IMG/VR virus record: IMGVR_UViG_3300009157_000043 | Coordinates: 1-25,152 of that record | Source: a virus | DNA length: 25,152 nt | Direction: 5' to 3' (one strand) | Part shown: positions 15,919-22,997 of the stretch, piece after piece | How positions within the stretch are numbered: position 1 is the stretch's first letter | Layout: each line of letters opens with the position of its first letter | Notes under the pieces: model-generated | The model's input: the letters and a program-made list of their open reading frames with translations, nothing else | The model's database searches: none | What the model was told of the DNA's origin: nothing | Made by a program: the position numbers and the translations under genes

Positions 15919-17933
15919 TGGTCGGAGTACCCACCCGGCCCCGGGCACAAGGCTACGGAGTGCAGATAGGGGAGGAATGGTTCCGTATCGCCCCCTCATC
16001 TGATGTGCCCCTCAACATATACACCCAGGACAGCTTGGCTCCCCGCCAGGAGAACCGTGCCTCGGTTGAAGAGAACGTGCTGGACCTGGGTATCGCCTGG
16101 TCAAGGTCGAACCTGACCGGGGGTGAAGGAATGGACCGGTTCCCACGGGGTCCTGGTGAACAACCCCAGGAGACCGATGCCATCAGGTTTTGGGATAGCT
16201 CCAACGTCGAAATCAACAGGCCCAAAGAGGGAGACCCCTACTCCATCAAGTTGTCCACCGTGTCCACCCTGTTCACCACTCCTGCATCTGCACCAGTGGA
16301 CATGGCTGCCAGCATCGACCACTGGTGGTACATCGGGGGCACCTCTGTGTTCCGCTTTGACGACTTTGCCAACACGGTGGCTGACGACACTGACAACCTG
16401 GCTGATGGCAACCTGGTCCAGATAGAGGCCAGTGCTGACAACCAGGTGGCTGTGCTGACCACGTCGGGGGACATCTGGTACAAGGGGGCCAACACCAACA
16501 CCTACCTGAAGGTGTATGACCAGCCCACCCAAGGCTTCCCCGCTCAGGCCATCTGGTTGGTGAAAGGTCGAATCATCGCCGCCACCCGTGACACTGCTTC
16601 AGCGGGGGATGGGCGCATGTTGGAGATAGCCCCGGTCATTGGTGGCACCCCGGCTACCCCCACTCAGGGGGCCACGGTTATCACCATCGTGGACACCTTC
16701 ACTCAGACCATGAACGCCTGTGTCGATGCGGGCCATGCCATCGTTGCTGCCTTCGCTGATGGCTCACTGAGAAGCTATGTCACTCAGACTGACACCCAAG
16801 GTGGTAGCCCCGACCTGACGGTTCATGCTCGCACCCAGGTGCCCCGAGGGGAGAACCCTTATGCCCTGGCCTGGAACATGGGCACCTTGCTGATACTCAC
16901 CATCGACTCTGATGGGGACCATGTCCGGCTCTACAAGGCGGAGGTGTTGGACGAACGCTTCGACTTCGTCGTCGGCGACATGCAGCTACTGCGCACTTGG
17001 ACTGGTCCCGGGGAGACAGCGCCCAACTACACCAAGGCGATGGTTGCCACTCGGGATTCCATCCTGTTCTGGATGGAAGAGACCGACAATGTGATGAACA
17101 TGTGGCGGTATGACCTGGTCACAGCGGGGCTGGTCCGGGAGAGGGGAGAAGCCCGTACTGGCGTGGTTTCTAGTGTTGTGTTTGAGGATGTGATCGGGTT
17201 CATCGACGGGACCAGCATCTACGTCAGCAGCACCACTGACAGGGTGGCAGAGGGGTATCTCATATCCCCCATCCTCAACCTGGGGTTGAACACCACTATC
17301 AACTGGGCTGCCTTTGTCCTCGCTGCGAAAGGGTTGGCCTCCAATGCCAAGGTCGAGTTCTATTACAGCATTGAACCCGAGGTTGCCATCCTCAACCCGA
17401 CCCACGCCTCGTGGATTTCGATTCAGACCTTGTCCGCTCCCGGTCATTCCGGGGTGGAACAGACCAAGGTGGGCATTTCCTCTAACACTCTCGCTCTGAA
17501 GATCGTGCTGAAACGTGGCTCGTTCAACAACAGCCCCGAGGTGACCCGGATAGCAGTGCGAGGTATCCCTGCTCACCGTGACTGGATAGCCGAGGTGCCT
17601 ATCAACGTGTCTGACATGGTGGAAGCACCAGGTCGTGCCCCTTACCGGGTGCCCGGGCTGGGCCACACCACTCACAGCAGGCTGTTTGCCCTCTCCGGTC
17701 TCAGCGTCACTCTCACCCTGCTCCAACCTCCAATGGTGTTGCATGGGGTGGTCCATCGGATTGCCGAACCGACCGCCTATACCGGGGATAGGGGTTCGGT
17801 GACCAGGGTGGCTGTCCTCCAGTTCCGAGGGTCCCGTACTGGGGCCACCATCTCCGATGAGGGCCAGTCGCTGGGTGTGCTGGGTCTCGGTATCGGCCAG
17901 GTGGGTACAGCTAGTGTGGGAGTCCTGACATGA
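15918..17933 (+). CDS. Large beta-rich tail protein (nozzle/propeller candidate)
   Basis: The ATG at 15918 overlaps the previous stop as TGATG. The 671-aa product is beta-rich, with repeated short strand-turn units such as HWWYIGGTSVFRFDDF, NQVAVLTTSGDIWYKG, AIWLVKGRIIAATRD and DVIGFIDGTSIYVSS. These suggest a beta-propeller-like fold over residues ~110-440. A C-terminal beta domain follows, ending near GSVTRVAVLQFRGSRTG. In podovirus-like phages a protein of this size after the adaptor often forms the tail nozzle or tube. Several Trp/Asp turns (SGDIWYKG) resemble sugar-binding or WD-like loops, but no catalytic motif is visible. The neighbours (adaptor before, fibre after) support a tail role. 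The exact identity is not proven. Confidence 0.55.
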   Translation: MVGVPTRPRAQGYGVQIGEEWFRIAPSSDVPLNIYTQDSLAPRQENRASVEENVLDLGIAWSRSNLTGGEGMDRFPRGPGEQPQETDAIRFWDSSNVEINRPKEGDPYSIKLSTVSTLFTTPASAPVDMAASIDHWWYIGGTSVFRFDDFANTVADDTDNLADGNLVQIEASADNQVAVLTTSGDIWYKGANTNTYLKVYDQPTQGFPAQAIWLVKGRIIAATRDTASAGDGRMLEIAPVIGGTPATPTQGATVITIVDTFTQTMNACVDAGHAIVAAFADGSLRSYVTQTDTQGGSPDLTVHARTQVPRGENPYALAWNMGTLLILTIDSDGDHVRLYKAEVLDERFDFVVGDMQLLRTWTGPGETAPNYTKAMVATRDSILFWMEETDNVMNMWRYDLVTAGLVRERGEARTGVVSSVVFEDVIGFIDGTSIYVSSTTDRVAEGYLISPILNLGLNTTINWAAFVLAAKGLASNAKVEFYYSIEPEVAILNPTHASWISIQTLSAPGHSGVEQTKVGISSNTLALKIVLKRGSFNNSPEVTRIAVRGIPAHRDWIAEVPINVSDMVEAPGRAPYRVPGLGHTTHSRLFALSGLSVTLTLLQPPMVLHGVVHRIAEPTAYTGDRGSVTRVAVLQFRGSRTGATISDEGQSLGVLGLGIGQVGTASVGVLT

Positions 17934-18889
17934 GTACGAGAACCCGTACCGCCAACGCTTACGAAAGCTCATTGAACGGGTCGATCACCAACTCGGCCAC
18001 CTCGTTCGCCGTGGTCTCTGGTGCTGGCCTGGTCCAGCCCATGTACCTAGTGATAGAACCCGATGTCCCCGCCCTTCGTGAGTTCATCCGGGTGGGTGTG
18101 ATTGCCGGGAACAACTTCTCTTCGGTGACCAGGGGACTGACCGGCTCTACCGCAGGGGCACAAGCCCACTCTTCGGGAGCCATTGTCCGTACTGTGGTCA
18201 CCAGCCAGTTGGTAGGGGACATCTTCACTGATATTGAGGCAGTGGAGGCTTCGGGTGCTGCCCACTATGCGGGCACCGACGTAGCTGACCACCCCGAGGC
18301 CACTACCTCTGTGCGTGGGTTCATCTCCGCAGCCGACAAGACCAAGTTGGATGCCCTGGCCGCTGCCAACCAGGTCACCGGGGGCAACGCCCATGACCAT
18401 GCTGGTGGCGATGGGGCGCAGATCAGTCACTCTGGCCTATCGGCGCTCACCACAGGCGACCCTCACACACAGTACGTGCTTCACACTGCCCTCATTGCCG
18501 CCATTGTGGACACTGTCCGAACCAGTTCATTGGCGGAAACAGCAGATGATGCCTCCCTCTCCGCCTCATGGGAGAACGGGGCGAGCATCGCTTTCACCAA
18601 GCCTGCGGCATGGGCTACTTATGAGTTGATGGCTTGGGGTGACGTGACCTTCCACCTTCTGGCAGCAGGCTTGGAGACTTGCTTGGCCCGTATGGACATC
18701 AGCGCCAACCAGGGTGATATTGGACAGGGAGCTATGGCTGCGAACCAGGAGATTCAGTCGGTTCCATGCCAGCACAGACGGACAGGTCTGTCAGGGGATG
18801 TGACTGTGACTATCCAATACTCGGGGTCCAGTGGCGATATGTCCAAGACCGGCTCTCAGCTTTGCTTTATCGCCAGACGGTTGACCTGA
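17930..18889 (+). CDS. Tail fibre protein with DPHTQY motif, 319 aa
   Basis: The gene starts in an ATGA overlap. Residues 10-80 form a beta domain like that in the adaptor (SLNGSITNSATSFAVVSG; LVIEPDVPALREFIRVGVI; SSVTRGLTGSTAGAQAHSSG) and probably attach the fibre to the particle. The middle carries fibre motifs: a VRGFISAADKTKLDALAAAN segment, NAHDHAGGDGAQISHSGLSA and GDPHTQYVLHTALIA. The last ~125 residues are a beta-rich knob-like domain, expected to contact the host surface. That domain shares WATYEL with the WATYDL of the fibre gene at 19180, and a 16-nt exact match at DNA level (18609-18624 and 19454-19469). Host-receptor binding is an inference from these family traits. Confidence 0.7.
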   Translation: MSTRTRTANAYESSLNGSITNSATSFAVVSGAGLVQPMYLVIEPDVPALREFIRVGVIAGNNFSSVTRGLTGSTAGAQAHSSGAIVRTVVTSQLVGDIFTDIEAVEASGAAHYAGTDVADHPEATTSVRGFISAADKTKLDALAAANQVTGGNAHDHAGGDGAQISHSGLSALTTGDPHTQYVLHTALIAAIVDTVRTSSLAETADDASLSASWENGASIAFTKPAAWATYELMAWGDVTFHLLAAGLETCLARMDISANQGDIGQGAMAANQEIQSVPCQHRRTGLSGDVTVTIQYSGSSGDMSKTGSQLCFIARRLT

Positions 18890-19183
18890 GTGGCCGCACC
18901 CCTCCACTTTCAGACCTCGGTGGGTACTTCTGCTGTCCAGTTGAACGGCACCCAGCATCCCGGTTGGATTCTGAGGAACATGCACGCCACCAATGTGGTC
19001 TACCTGGGGGGTACTGGGGTAACCACGGCTACTGGCTTTCCCGTAGAACCCCTTCAGACCTTCTCTCCGGGCCAGGTGAGCCACCAGAGTCTCTCGTCCA
19101 AGATCGCTGACATACGGCTGTGGGCGATAGCGTCAGGGGCCTCTACGGACGTGCGGGTATTGGTCCCTGGTAGGACTGAATGA
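18890..19183 (+). CDS. Small putative tail/fibre-associated protein, 97 aa
   Basis: The GTG start follows the TGA stop of the fibre gene with no gap, and the gene ends by an ATGA overlap with the next. No upstream GGAGG is obvious, so it is probably coupled to its neighbour. The product is short and beta-like, with LHFQTSVGTSAVQLNGTQHP, then GWILRNMHATNVVYLGG, then two more strands. It has no Cys pair, membrane segment or signal peptide. Its composition resembles other small virion beta-sandwich proteins. Its location between two fibre genes suggests a fibre accessory or chaperone-like role, but I have no direct motif for that. Confidence 0.55.
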   Translation: MAAPLHFQTSVGTSAVQLNGTQHPGWILRNMHATNVVYLGGTGVTTATGFPVEPLQTFSPGQVSHQSLSSKIADIRLWAIASGASTDVRVLVPGRTE

Positions 19184-19767
19184 GCCGGGAACTGGTCATC
19201 CCCCATCTCGGGCCGTTCATCTCCCCTGATCCTTCCCATGCTGACCTGGCTACCAACGCCGCTCTAGCTGCACATGAAGCAGCAAGTAATCCACACGTAG
19301 GTTATGCCACCGACACCGATCTGACTGCCCATGAGGGCGACTGGGATGCCCACACCCTGCCCTATGTCAAGGCCCGTATTGCAGATGCAACGGGTTCGAC
19401 CATCTCCACCACAGAGGCAGTGGAGCAAACCCTGACCGTGACCATCCCCGGCACATGGGCTACTTATGACCTAGAAGCCTTTGCTGTGTGCGAGTTGTTG
19501 GAGTCGGGAACCCTGACGGGGCAGCGAACCATCACCGTCCGCTTACGGCGGGGGACCACTGTCGGCGGTACCTCCCTTGCGTTCTCCCAACCAACCATCG
19601 ACATTGATCAACCCAACCGATTTTCGGTGTCGCTCCTGGGTGTCTCTGAGGGGGAAACGGCAACGGGAGGCCAGTCGGTCGTGTTCACCACGGCGATTCC
19701 CGCTGACACCGGCCAGACTTCCTACGACCATTTCTCTGCGGTGCTCACCGCCTGGAGGACTTCCTGA
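19180..19767 (+). CDS. Second tail fibre protein, 195 aa
   Basis: It starts in an ATGA overlap. The N-terminal part (HADLATNAALAAHEAASNPH, then DLTAHEGDWDAH) holds the alternating helix/His motifs typical of phage fibre shafts (the 'AAHxAxxxPH' type). From residue ~65 a beta-rich C-terminal domain begins. It includes TEAVEQTLTVTIPGTWATYD and ITVRLRRGTTVGGTSLAFSQ, and ends FSAVLTAWRTS. The domain resembles the knob of the fibre gene at 17930 in layout, with an exact 16-nt match around WATY, suggesting duplication or exchange. There is no signal peptide. A receptor-binding fibre or fibre tip is the likely role. A possible leftover C-terminal tail follows it in another frame. Confidence 0.65.
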   Translation: MSRELVIPHLGPFISPDPSHADLATNAALAAHEAASNPHVGYATDTDLTAHEGDWDAHTLPYVKARIADATGSTISTTEAVEQTLTVTIPGTWATYDLEAFAVCELLESGTLTGQRTITVRLRRGTTVGGTSLAFSQPTIDIDQPNRFSVSLLGVSEGETATGGQSVVFTTAIPADTGQTSYDHFSAVLTAWRTS

Positions 19768-19814
19768 ACGAACAGCCCTACATTGTGGTCTACATGTGGA
19801 AGCGGACGACCTAG
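19764..19814 (+). pseudogene. Possible leftover fibre C-terminus (LNEQPYIVVYMWKRTT)
   Basis: In another frame that overlaps the end of the fibre gene, 16 codons run from 19764 to a TAG at 19812. The end (YIVVYMWKRTT) resembles the fibre's own final strand (FSAVLTAWRTS) in length and pattern. There is no start codon or ribosome site for it. It may be a fragment left by recombination at the fibre tip, or chance. Confidence 0.3.
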
Positions 19815-19823
19815 GAGGAACGG

Positions 19824-20063
19824 ATGAAAACTGCCAAGTTCTGGTGGGAGACACTGGACCGGGCAATCAAGACCGGGGCACAGGACATCATCAAGGTGTT
19901 CGGTGCTGCTGAAATCCTGTCACTGGCAGGGGTGAACTGGGGGGAAATCCTTGGCTTTGCTGGAGTGGGAGTGGCGCTGTCCATCCTCACCTCCATCGTG
20001 TCTGCACCCTTTGGTGAAGAGGACTCCCCCACTCTGTTGGGTCCTGGGCTGCCCACTGTCTGA
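19824..20063 (+). CDS. Holin, r1t type
   Basis: The ATG has GGAGGAAC upstream. The 79-aa product has the features of r1t-like phage holins. A short charged amphipathic N-terminus (KFWWETLDRAIKTGAQDIIK) is followed by a hydrophobic segment with LAGVNWGEILGFAGVGVALS. A second stretch, ILTSIVSAPFG, leads to a polar tail (GEEDSPTLLGPG). Members form membrane holes that release the endolysin at the end of the lytic cycle. The gene is last in the + cassette, and the endolysin gene lies directly downstream but on the opposite strand, which is not the usual holin-endolysin operon. Its stop codon is the first three bases of the 17-bp palindrome at 20061. Confidence 0.8.
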   Translation: MKTAKFWWETLDRAIKTGAQDIIKVFGAAEILSLAGVNWGEILGFAGVGVALSILTSIVSAPFGEEDSPTLLGPGLPTV

Positions 20064-20077
20064 TCGAAATTCGATCA
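20061..20077. repeat. 17-bp dispersed palindrome, copy 3, at convergent stops
   Basis: TGATCGAAATTCGATCA. The first three bases are the stop (TGA) of the holin on the + strand, and the last three (TCA) are the stop (TGA) of the endolysin on the - strand. The palindrome therefore spans the junction of convergent genes with 11 bases between the two stop codons. It may serve as a bidirectional boundary or a binding site; there is no T-tract. Confidence 0.9.
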
Positions 20078-20770
20078 GGCTCCGGCCTTGCGCACTGCGG
20101 CGTTGACGATTCCCTCGGTGACCGCTTCCTCGTAGAACTGGACCCACTTGACATGCTCAGGGTCACCAAGCAGGGCCACCATCTCGGCAGCGAGGGCGAC
20201 CCGGTTGGTCTTGCCCGGGTAGACAATCCACTTGCCCCCCTCCCCTCGGGTGGTGCATACCACCTCCACCTGTTGGGGGCTGAGGCGTGAAGCGAACTGG
20301 GCGGGGGTCATGTCATGGTCTCCTATGGGTGGGGCTGGTTCCGGGTTTATCGGCCAGGGTTTGGTGGATTCGGCTATCACAGTAGAGACTACTGACAGGT
20401 GGCCGTGGTCCTTGTGCCCGTTGGGTCCGTCATATGCCTGCCACATCCAGGCAGGGCGTCCCGCCGAGTCCACGTAGCCCTTGAAGATGCGGACATCGTG
20501 GATGAAATACTTGAGCCTCTCATCCTTGGCATGACGTAGCCGTTCCCCGACATCATCAACGAAACCGGGGCTGGATTCCTCAAAGTCGATAGCCCGGACA
20601 ATCCCATCCTCATCCGGGTTGTGGTCGGAGACCCGGTTGGAGTGGGCAGTGTCTCCCACGGTGCCATCCTTGGAGTAGCTGTCGTCGTTGCCCCGTAGCG
20701 CCATGATCTGGTCACCGAATGTGTTGATGGAGAAGGCGGTCCTCCAGCCTGTGCCCTTGTATCTGAACAT
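20075..20770 (-). CDS. Endolysin, M15-like zinc peptidase
   Basis: The start ATG overlaps the upstream stop as TGATG. Residues ~20-130 look like a phage M15-type (D-Ala-D-Ala carboxypeptidase/L-Ala-D-Glu peptidase-like) domain. They contain TAHSNRVSDHNPD (His50), then VRAIDFEE (Asp62), then NGHKDHGHLSV (His122 and His124). These fit a zinc site of one His, one Asp and a final His. After a Pro-rich linker (PWPINPEPAPP), the last ~80 residues form a separate module starting MTPAQFASRLSPQQVE. It could be a wall-binding part, but I do not recognise it. The protein has no signal peptide, so it needs the holin. The gene converges on the holin gene. I am confident of a wall peptidase, less of the exact bond cut. 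Confidence 0.75.
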   Translation of the reverse strand: MFRYKGTGWRTAFSINTFGDQIMALRGNDDSYSKDGTVGDTAHSNRVSDHNPDEDGIVRAIDFEESSPGFVDDVGERLRHAKDERLKYFIHDVRIFKGYVDSAGRPAWMWQAYDGPNGHKDHGHLSVVSTVIAESTKPWPINPEPAPPIGDHDMTPAQFASRLSPQQVEVVCTTRGEGGKWIVYPGKTNRVALAAEMVALLGDPEHVKWVQFYEEAVTEGIVNAAVRKAGA

Positions 20771-21126
20771 CAGGCGTCCTTCCGTTTGAGCGCCTCGTTG
20801 GGGGTGTAGAGAGCCTCAAACCTGCCCATCCCGGTGGCGCTCTTGTTCATGGCCTGAGCAGTGAGCAGTTGCAGTGTCTCCGGCTCTACGAACTGGTAGG
20901 TACCGGGAGGTATCGAATGATGGATGAGCAGGGGTGGCAGGTCGGTGCCTGCGGGCCATAGCTCGTCCTCGTACACCCGCTCCATCATGTCCTGGATGGG
21001 TGCCTTGTCGTCGGGACCGGTAGCTATCCCCATACCCCGGCGTACTGCGGCAACACAGTTGTCACGGAAGAATTCGTACCAACGGGCAAGGTCCCGTTCC
21101 TGGTTGGCTGACTCTGATGCTGGCAT
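20770..21126 (-). CDS. Hypothetical protein, 118 aa
   Basis: The ATG at 21126 has only a weak AGGG upstream. A stop codon (TAG) lies four codons before the ATG in the same frame, so the start is well bounded. The product is helical and charged at the start (NQERDLARWYEFFRDNCVAA). It has a mixed middle part with Pro-rich turns (LPPLLIHHSIPPGTYQFVEP) and a helical end. No known motif is visible, and there is a single Cys. It is transcribed with the endolysin gene, which follows it with a TGATG overlap, so a lysis accessory role is possible but not shown. Confidence 0.5.
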   Translation of the reverse strand: MPASESANQERDLARWYEFFRDNCVAAVRRGMGIATGPDDKAPIQDMMERVYEDELWPAGTDLPPLLIHHSIPPGTYQFVEPETLQLLTAQAMNKSATGMGRFEALYTPNEALKRKDA

Positions 21127-21144
21127 CAGGTAACCCTACAACAA

Positions 21145-21178
21145 GAGGGAGGACCAGGCTTGGCCTTACCTGGCCCTC
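21145..21178 (-). terminator. Hairpin in a 105-nt gap
   Basis: GAGGG (21145-21149) and CCAGG (21154-21158) pair with CCTGG (21169-21173) and CCCTC (21174-21178), leaving a 4-nt bulge and a 10-nt loop. It lies in the gap 21127-21231 between the 53-aa gene and the 118-aa gene, the largest gap in the - strand cassette. There is no T-tract in either direction. It may be an attenuator or an mRNA-stability element. Confidence 0.4.
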
Positions 21179-21231
21179 GACCTCTCCACCAGCCTCCCAA
21201 CAGCCAGGAACTGCGGTAGGTGAGTGGGACT

Positions 21232-21393
21232 CTAACCGATTGATCGAATTTCGATCACCTTGTCCCATGCTCGGAGTCGGTCTATGTGCTGGCCGATGAA
21301 CCGATACAAGATGGGAGCAGCCTCCGTGATAATCCCCTCGTCATTGGTGCCAACACCGCAGCAGAAGAAGGTGCCGTTGACCCAGAAGGTCAT
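21232..21393 (-). CDS. Small hypothetical protein, 53 aa
   Basis: The ATG at 21393 overlaps the previous stop as ATGA, the same coupling used by neighbours, and there is an uninterrupted frame to a TAG at 21234-21232. The product begins MTFWVNGTFFCCGVGTNDEG and ends in a helical, charged tail (LYRFIGQHIDRLRAWDKVIE). There is an adjacent Cys pair at residues 11-12. I do not recognise a family. The 17-bp palindrome at 21241 lies in its last codons. Support comes mainly from the ATGA overlap and from filling a gap that would otherwise be unusually long for this genome. Confidence 0.55.
   Translation of the reverse strand: MTFWVNGTFFCCGVGTNDEGIITEAAPILYRFIGQHIDRLRAWDKVIEIRSIG
21241..21257 (-). 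repeat. 17-bp dispersed palindrome, copy 4
   Basis: On the + strand it reads TGATCGAATTTCGATCA; on the - strand, the direction of local transcription, it reads TGATCGAAATTCGATCA. It lies at the 3' end of the 53-aa gene and is translated there in a different codon phase (Ile-Glu-Ile-Arg-Ser). Confidence 0.9.
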
Positions 21394-21635
21394 GCGAACA
21401 GATTCCCTTGACCAGTCTTAACCGGGTCGTACATCTCTTCTAAGCACCCGACATGGGCGAAGTCACCGGTGGTGTTCTGCCACCGGATATGGTTGGCTCC
21501 ACCCTGGTCACGGGGTACCACCCATCCAGTCACATGCTTCGCCACCCCCTTGTCGGTGGTCTGCATGCTCTTCCCACACTGGATGCACTTGACGGTGACA
21601 GCGGGGGCTGACCTACGCAGGTTCTTGTAGGGCAT
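21390..21635 (-). CDS. Small putative zinc-binding protein, 81 aa
   Basis: The ATG at 21635 overlaps the 93-aa gene by 23 nt and has GAGG about 6 nt upstream. The product has CIQC (Cys17, Cys20) and later HVGC (His61, Cys64), a spacing that could hold one zinc ion, plus His34 and His49 between them. The N-terminus is basic (MPYKNLRR). The rest resembles small phage zinc-ribbon proteins, which often bind nucleic acid or protein partners. It ends by an ATGA overlap with the 53-aa gene. No enzyme motif is visible, and the function is not known. Confidence 0.55.
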   Translation of the reverse strand: MPYKNLRRSAPAVTVKCIQCGKSMQTTDKGVAKHVTGWVVPRDQGGANHIRWQNTTGDFAHVGCLEEMYDPVKTGQGNLFA

Positions 21636-21894
21636 CTTCTGCCTCTGCTTCCTCTGCTGCCTTCGCTGCCCGTCGCCGCCGCCGCAGTTCGACGCCGCTG
21701 ATGCTCCATGTCTGGTTGGGGTCAGTCGCTATCTCTGTGTTGCAGGTCTTGCAATACAGCCGCCAAGTCCCACCCCGAAGTAGCGTTGACCGCTTGGCCT
21801 TCAACCCCATCCAGTAGTCGATGCAACACTGGCTCAGATGGTGGAAGGCCAGGTGGGGTTCTATCCCGAGCTTGGTCTCATCCCATTCAGTCAT
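21613..21894 (-). CDS. Small putative Cys/His protein, 93 aa
   Basis: Starts at an ATGA overlap with the preceding gene. The N-terminal two-thirds contains HLAFHHLSQCC (His14, His18, His19, Cys23, Cys24) and YCKTC (Cys48, Cys51), plausible zinc ligands. A strongly basic stretch (LRRRRRAAKAA) and an acidic Ala/Glu tail follow. The Arg run suggests DNA or RNA contact, but this is an inference. The final 23 nt overlap the next gene in another frame. No known family is recognised. Confidence 0.5.
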   Translation of the reverse strand: MTEWDETKLGIEPHLAFHHLSQCCIDYWMGLKAKRSTLLRGGTWRLYCKTCNTEIATDPNQTWSISGVELRRRRRAAKAAEEAEAEDALQEPA

Positions 21895-22442
21895 TCCTCT
21901 TCCTCCTGTGCCTTCATTTCCTTGATCTTGTCGGACAGTTCTTGGAGGGCAGCCTTGAACCCGTCTATGCCTTCGCCTTCGATGACATGGACAGCCAGCC
22001 CGTCCTCACCGTGGGCTTCACCCCTGCCGAACAGCATGGCCTGAGCGGTGGCTGATTCGATCTGCTCCCGGAAGTCAGCAAGCAGCTTCTCGTGGTGTTC
22101 CTGGTGTGCAGCATCCTCGTCTGCCATCTCACGGAGGAAGGCAGCCCTCGCCTCGTCCACGCTGTCGAACCCGGCCCGCTTCACCATGTCCAGCATGTCA
22201 CCGGCTGCCACTGCCTGCCCTGGTTTCAACCCAGGGTTGAGCATGAAGTGGGTGTTGAGCCGCTTCGCTTTCTCCAAGCACTTGATCTGCTGGTCCACAG
22301 TCAGCATGTCCCATTCGATGAGAGGGAATATCCGATGAGCAACAGCAGTGCATTGTTCCTCGGTATCCCAAAAGGCCATGACTGCCTGCTCTGCCTCGTC
22401 TGTTGCCTGTCGCTCGTGCCTGCCCTTGGGTCGGTCACTCAT
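21891..22442 (-). CDS. Hypothetical helical protein, 183 aa
   Basis: I start at the ATG at 22442 because it overlaps the end of the 76-aa gene in the 8-nt sequence ATGAGTGA. Further in-frame upstream codons lie inside that gene in another frame and look unlike protein (many Pro/Arg/Lys). The product is charged and helical. It has a basic start (MSDRPKGRHERQATDE), a middle with QQIKCLEKAKRLNTHFMLNP, and a long helical Ala/Glu/His region. It ends LQELSDKIKEMKAQEEEE, an acidic coiled-coil-like tail. No enzyme motif or membrane helix is visible. It may be a DNA-metabolism accessory protein given the nuclease gene nearby, but that is only context. Confidence 0.5.
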   Translation of the reverse strand: MSDRPKGRHERQATDEAEQAVMAFWDTEEQCTAVAHRIFPLIEWDMLTVDQQIKCLEKAKRLNTHFMLNPGLKPGQAVAAGDMLDMVKRAGFDSVDEARAAFLREMADEDAAHQEHHEKLLADFREQIESATAQAMLFGRGEAHGEDGLAVHVIEGEGIDGFKAALQELSDKIKEMKAQEEEE

Positions 22443-22665
22443 CGTCAGTACCCCCCACCTTGACATCGGTCTCTTCGATGGCCTCTTCGATGGTGGCCTG
22501 ACCGGGGATATGCACTGAGCTACGCCTCCGGTCAAAGTCAGCAGCGATAAGCCGGTCGATGTAGATGTTCACTGCTTCACCCTGGTCGTCTACCCCTTCG
22601 TTGAGCAGGTCCCAGGTCTGCCTGTTCAGTTGTTCGATCACTGTCTCCAGTGTCCATTTCTTCAT
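22435..22665 (-). CDS. Small hypothetical protein, 76 aa
   Basis: The ATG at 22665 has GGAAG 6 nt upstream, and the gene starts 8 nt after the VRR-NUC gene stops. The acidic product begins MKKWTLETVIEQLNRQTWDL and ends with an Asp/Glu-rich tail. The middle contains AVNIYIDRLIAADFDRRRSS. It is mixed alpha/beta in appearance with no Cys. No family is recognised. Genes on both sides suggest a role in DNA metabolism, not shown. Confidence 0.5.
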   Translation of the reverse strand: MKKWTLETVIEQLNRQTWDLLNEGVDDQGEAVNIYIDRLIAADFDRRRSSVHIPGQATIEEAIEETDVKVGGTDDE

Positions 22666-22673
22666 TGCACTTC

Positions 22674-22997
22674 CTATCGTTTGAGTGTGGCGATGATTTC
22701 ATCCAGGTCGTCAGGTCTCCACACGTAGACCTCGACCCCGGGCACGGTCATCAGCAGGGATAGCCATATCTCCTGTGTCGCCGATACCCGTCCCCGCTTC
22801 GATTTGAGTTCGGCAAAGATGAGGCGTTCGCCTCGTACCAGCACCAGGTCGGGGAAGCCTGTCTCCCCGCTGATCGCTGTTATCCACTTGCCTGCTCCTG
22901 GCTGGTATCCGGCACGCTGGTGGTGGCGGTGCCATCCGTATATCCGGGCCACCTCCAAGACCTTCTCTTGAAGGATTGCCTCCGGTCCTCTACTCAC
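22674..22997 (-). CDS. VRR-NUC family nuclease
   Basis: The GTG start overlaps the previous stop (GTGA). The 107-aa product has the compact PD-(D/E)xK fold pattern of stand-alone VRR-NUC proteins. It has an N-terminal helix with Glu11, a GFPDL motif (Asp50), and then a strand ending AELKSK (Glu63, Lys65). Next come a GRVSATQEIWLSLLMTV helix and a final strand-helix (VEVYVWRPDD). These match the catalytic core Asp/Glu-x-Lys and the following Gln-containing helix. Family members cut or trim DNA structures and are common in phage genomes. The substrate is unknown here. The gene lies between small unknown genes, co-directional with a DEDDh exonuclease gene upstream, which suggests DNA processing. 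Confidence 0.85.
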   Translation of the reverse strand: MSRGPEAILQEKVLEVARIYGWHRHHQRAGYQPGAGKWITAISGETGFPDLVLVRGERLIFAELKSKRGRVSATQEIWLSLLMTVPGVEVYVWRPDDLDEIIATLKR

